Source: Candidatus Kapaibacterium sp. (GTDB lineage: Bacteria > Bacteroidota > Ignavibacteria > Kapaibacteriales > UBA961). From it: 6,794 nucleotides of DNA. Below the pieces are notes generated by a model. That model did no database searches, had not been told where the DNA came from, and saw only the letters and a list, made by a program, of their open reading frames with translations. Position 1 is the first letter of the stretch. The number at the start of each line of letters is the position of its first letter. The stretch lies in contig JALRFC010000097.1 in NCBI GenBank assembly GCA_023253875.1, positions 1-6,794 of the forward strand, read 5' to 3'. Below, piece after piece: positions 6,794-6,794 of this stretch. The position numbers were made by a program, and so were the translations under genes.

Positions 6794-6794
6794 C

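Overview
The window is AT-rich DNA that most likely comes from a bacterium of the Bacteroidota/Chlorobiota/Kapabacteria (FCB) assemblage. This is inferred from the short lipoprotein signal peptides, weak Shine-Dalgarno signals, an uncharacterised outer-membrane-type protein with a DNGIVYP-type segment, and the style of the class A penicillin-binding protein. No marker gene fixes the taxon.

Left part (about 1-2448): a secreted, probably lipid-anchored right-handed beta-helix protein on the + strand (60-1774) converges on an FkbM-family SAM-dependent methyltransferase on the - strand (1771-2448). Their two stop codons share one CTAG tetranucleotide. The beta-helix gene appears broken by a frameshift near 200-203. 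The signal peptide, lipobox and typical YVSLDGKDTNN opening lie in one frame, and the rest of the same domain continues in another. This half looks like accessory, cell-surface material.

Middle (2449-2614): a 165-bp divergent intergenic region holds candidate promoters for both directions and perhaps a remnant of an older - strand gene.

Right part (2615-6793): three co-directional, tightly packed genes form a probable operon. They are a bifunctional class A penicillin-binding protein (glycosyltransferase plus transpeptidase, all catalytic motifs present), a fumarylacetoacetate-hydrolase-family enzyme whose start overlaps the PBP stop (ATGA), and an uncharacterised lipoprotein with a beta-strand-rich, barrel-like body that starts 16 bp after the enzyme's stop. 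The first and third genes concern the cell envelope. The second is a central-metabolism type enzyme that is probably only co-transcribed with them.

I see no RNA gene, CRISPR array, insertion sequence or obvious new multi-gene system. The points most worth checking are the frameshift, the unassigned barrel-like lipoprotein, and the hairpin inside the start of the methyltransferase gene.
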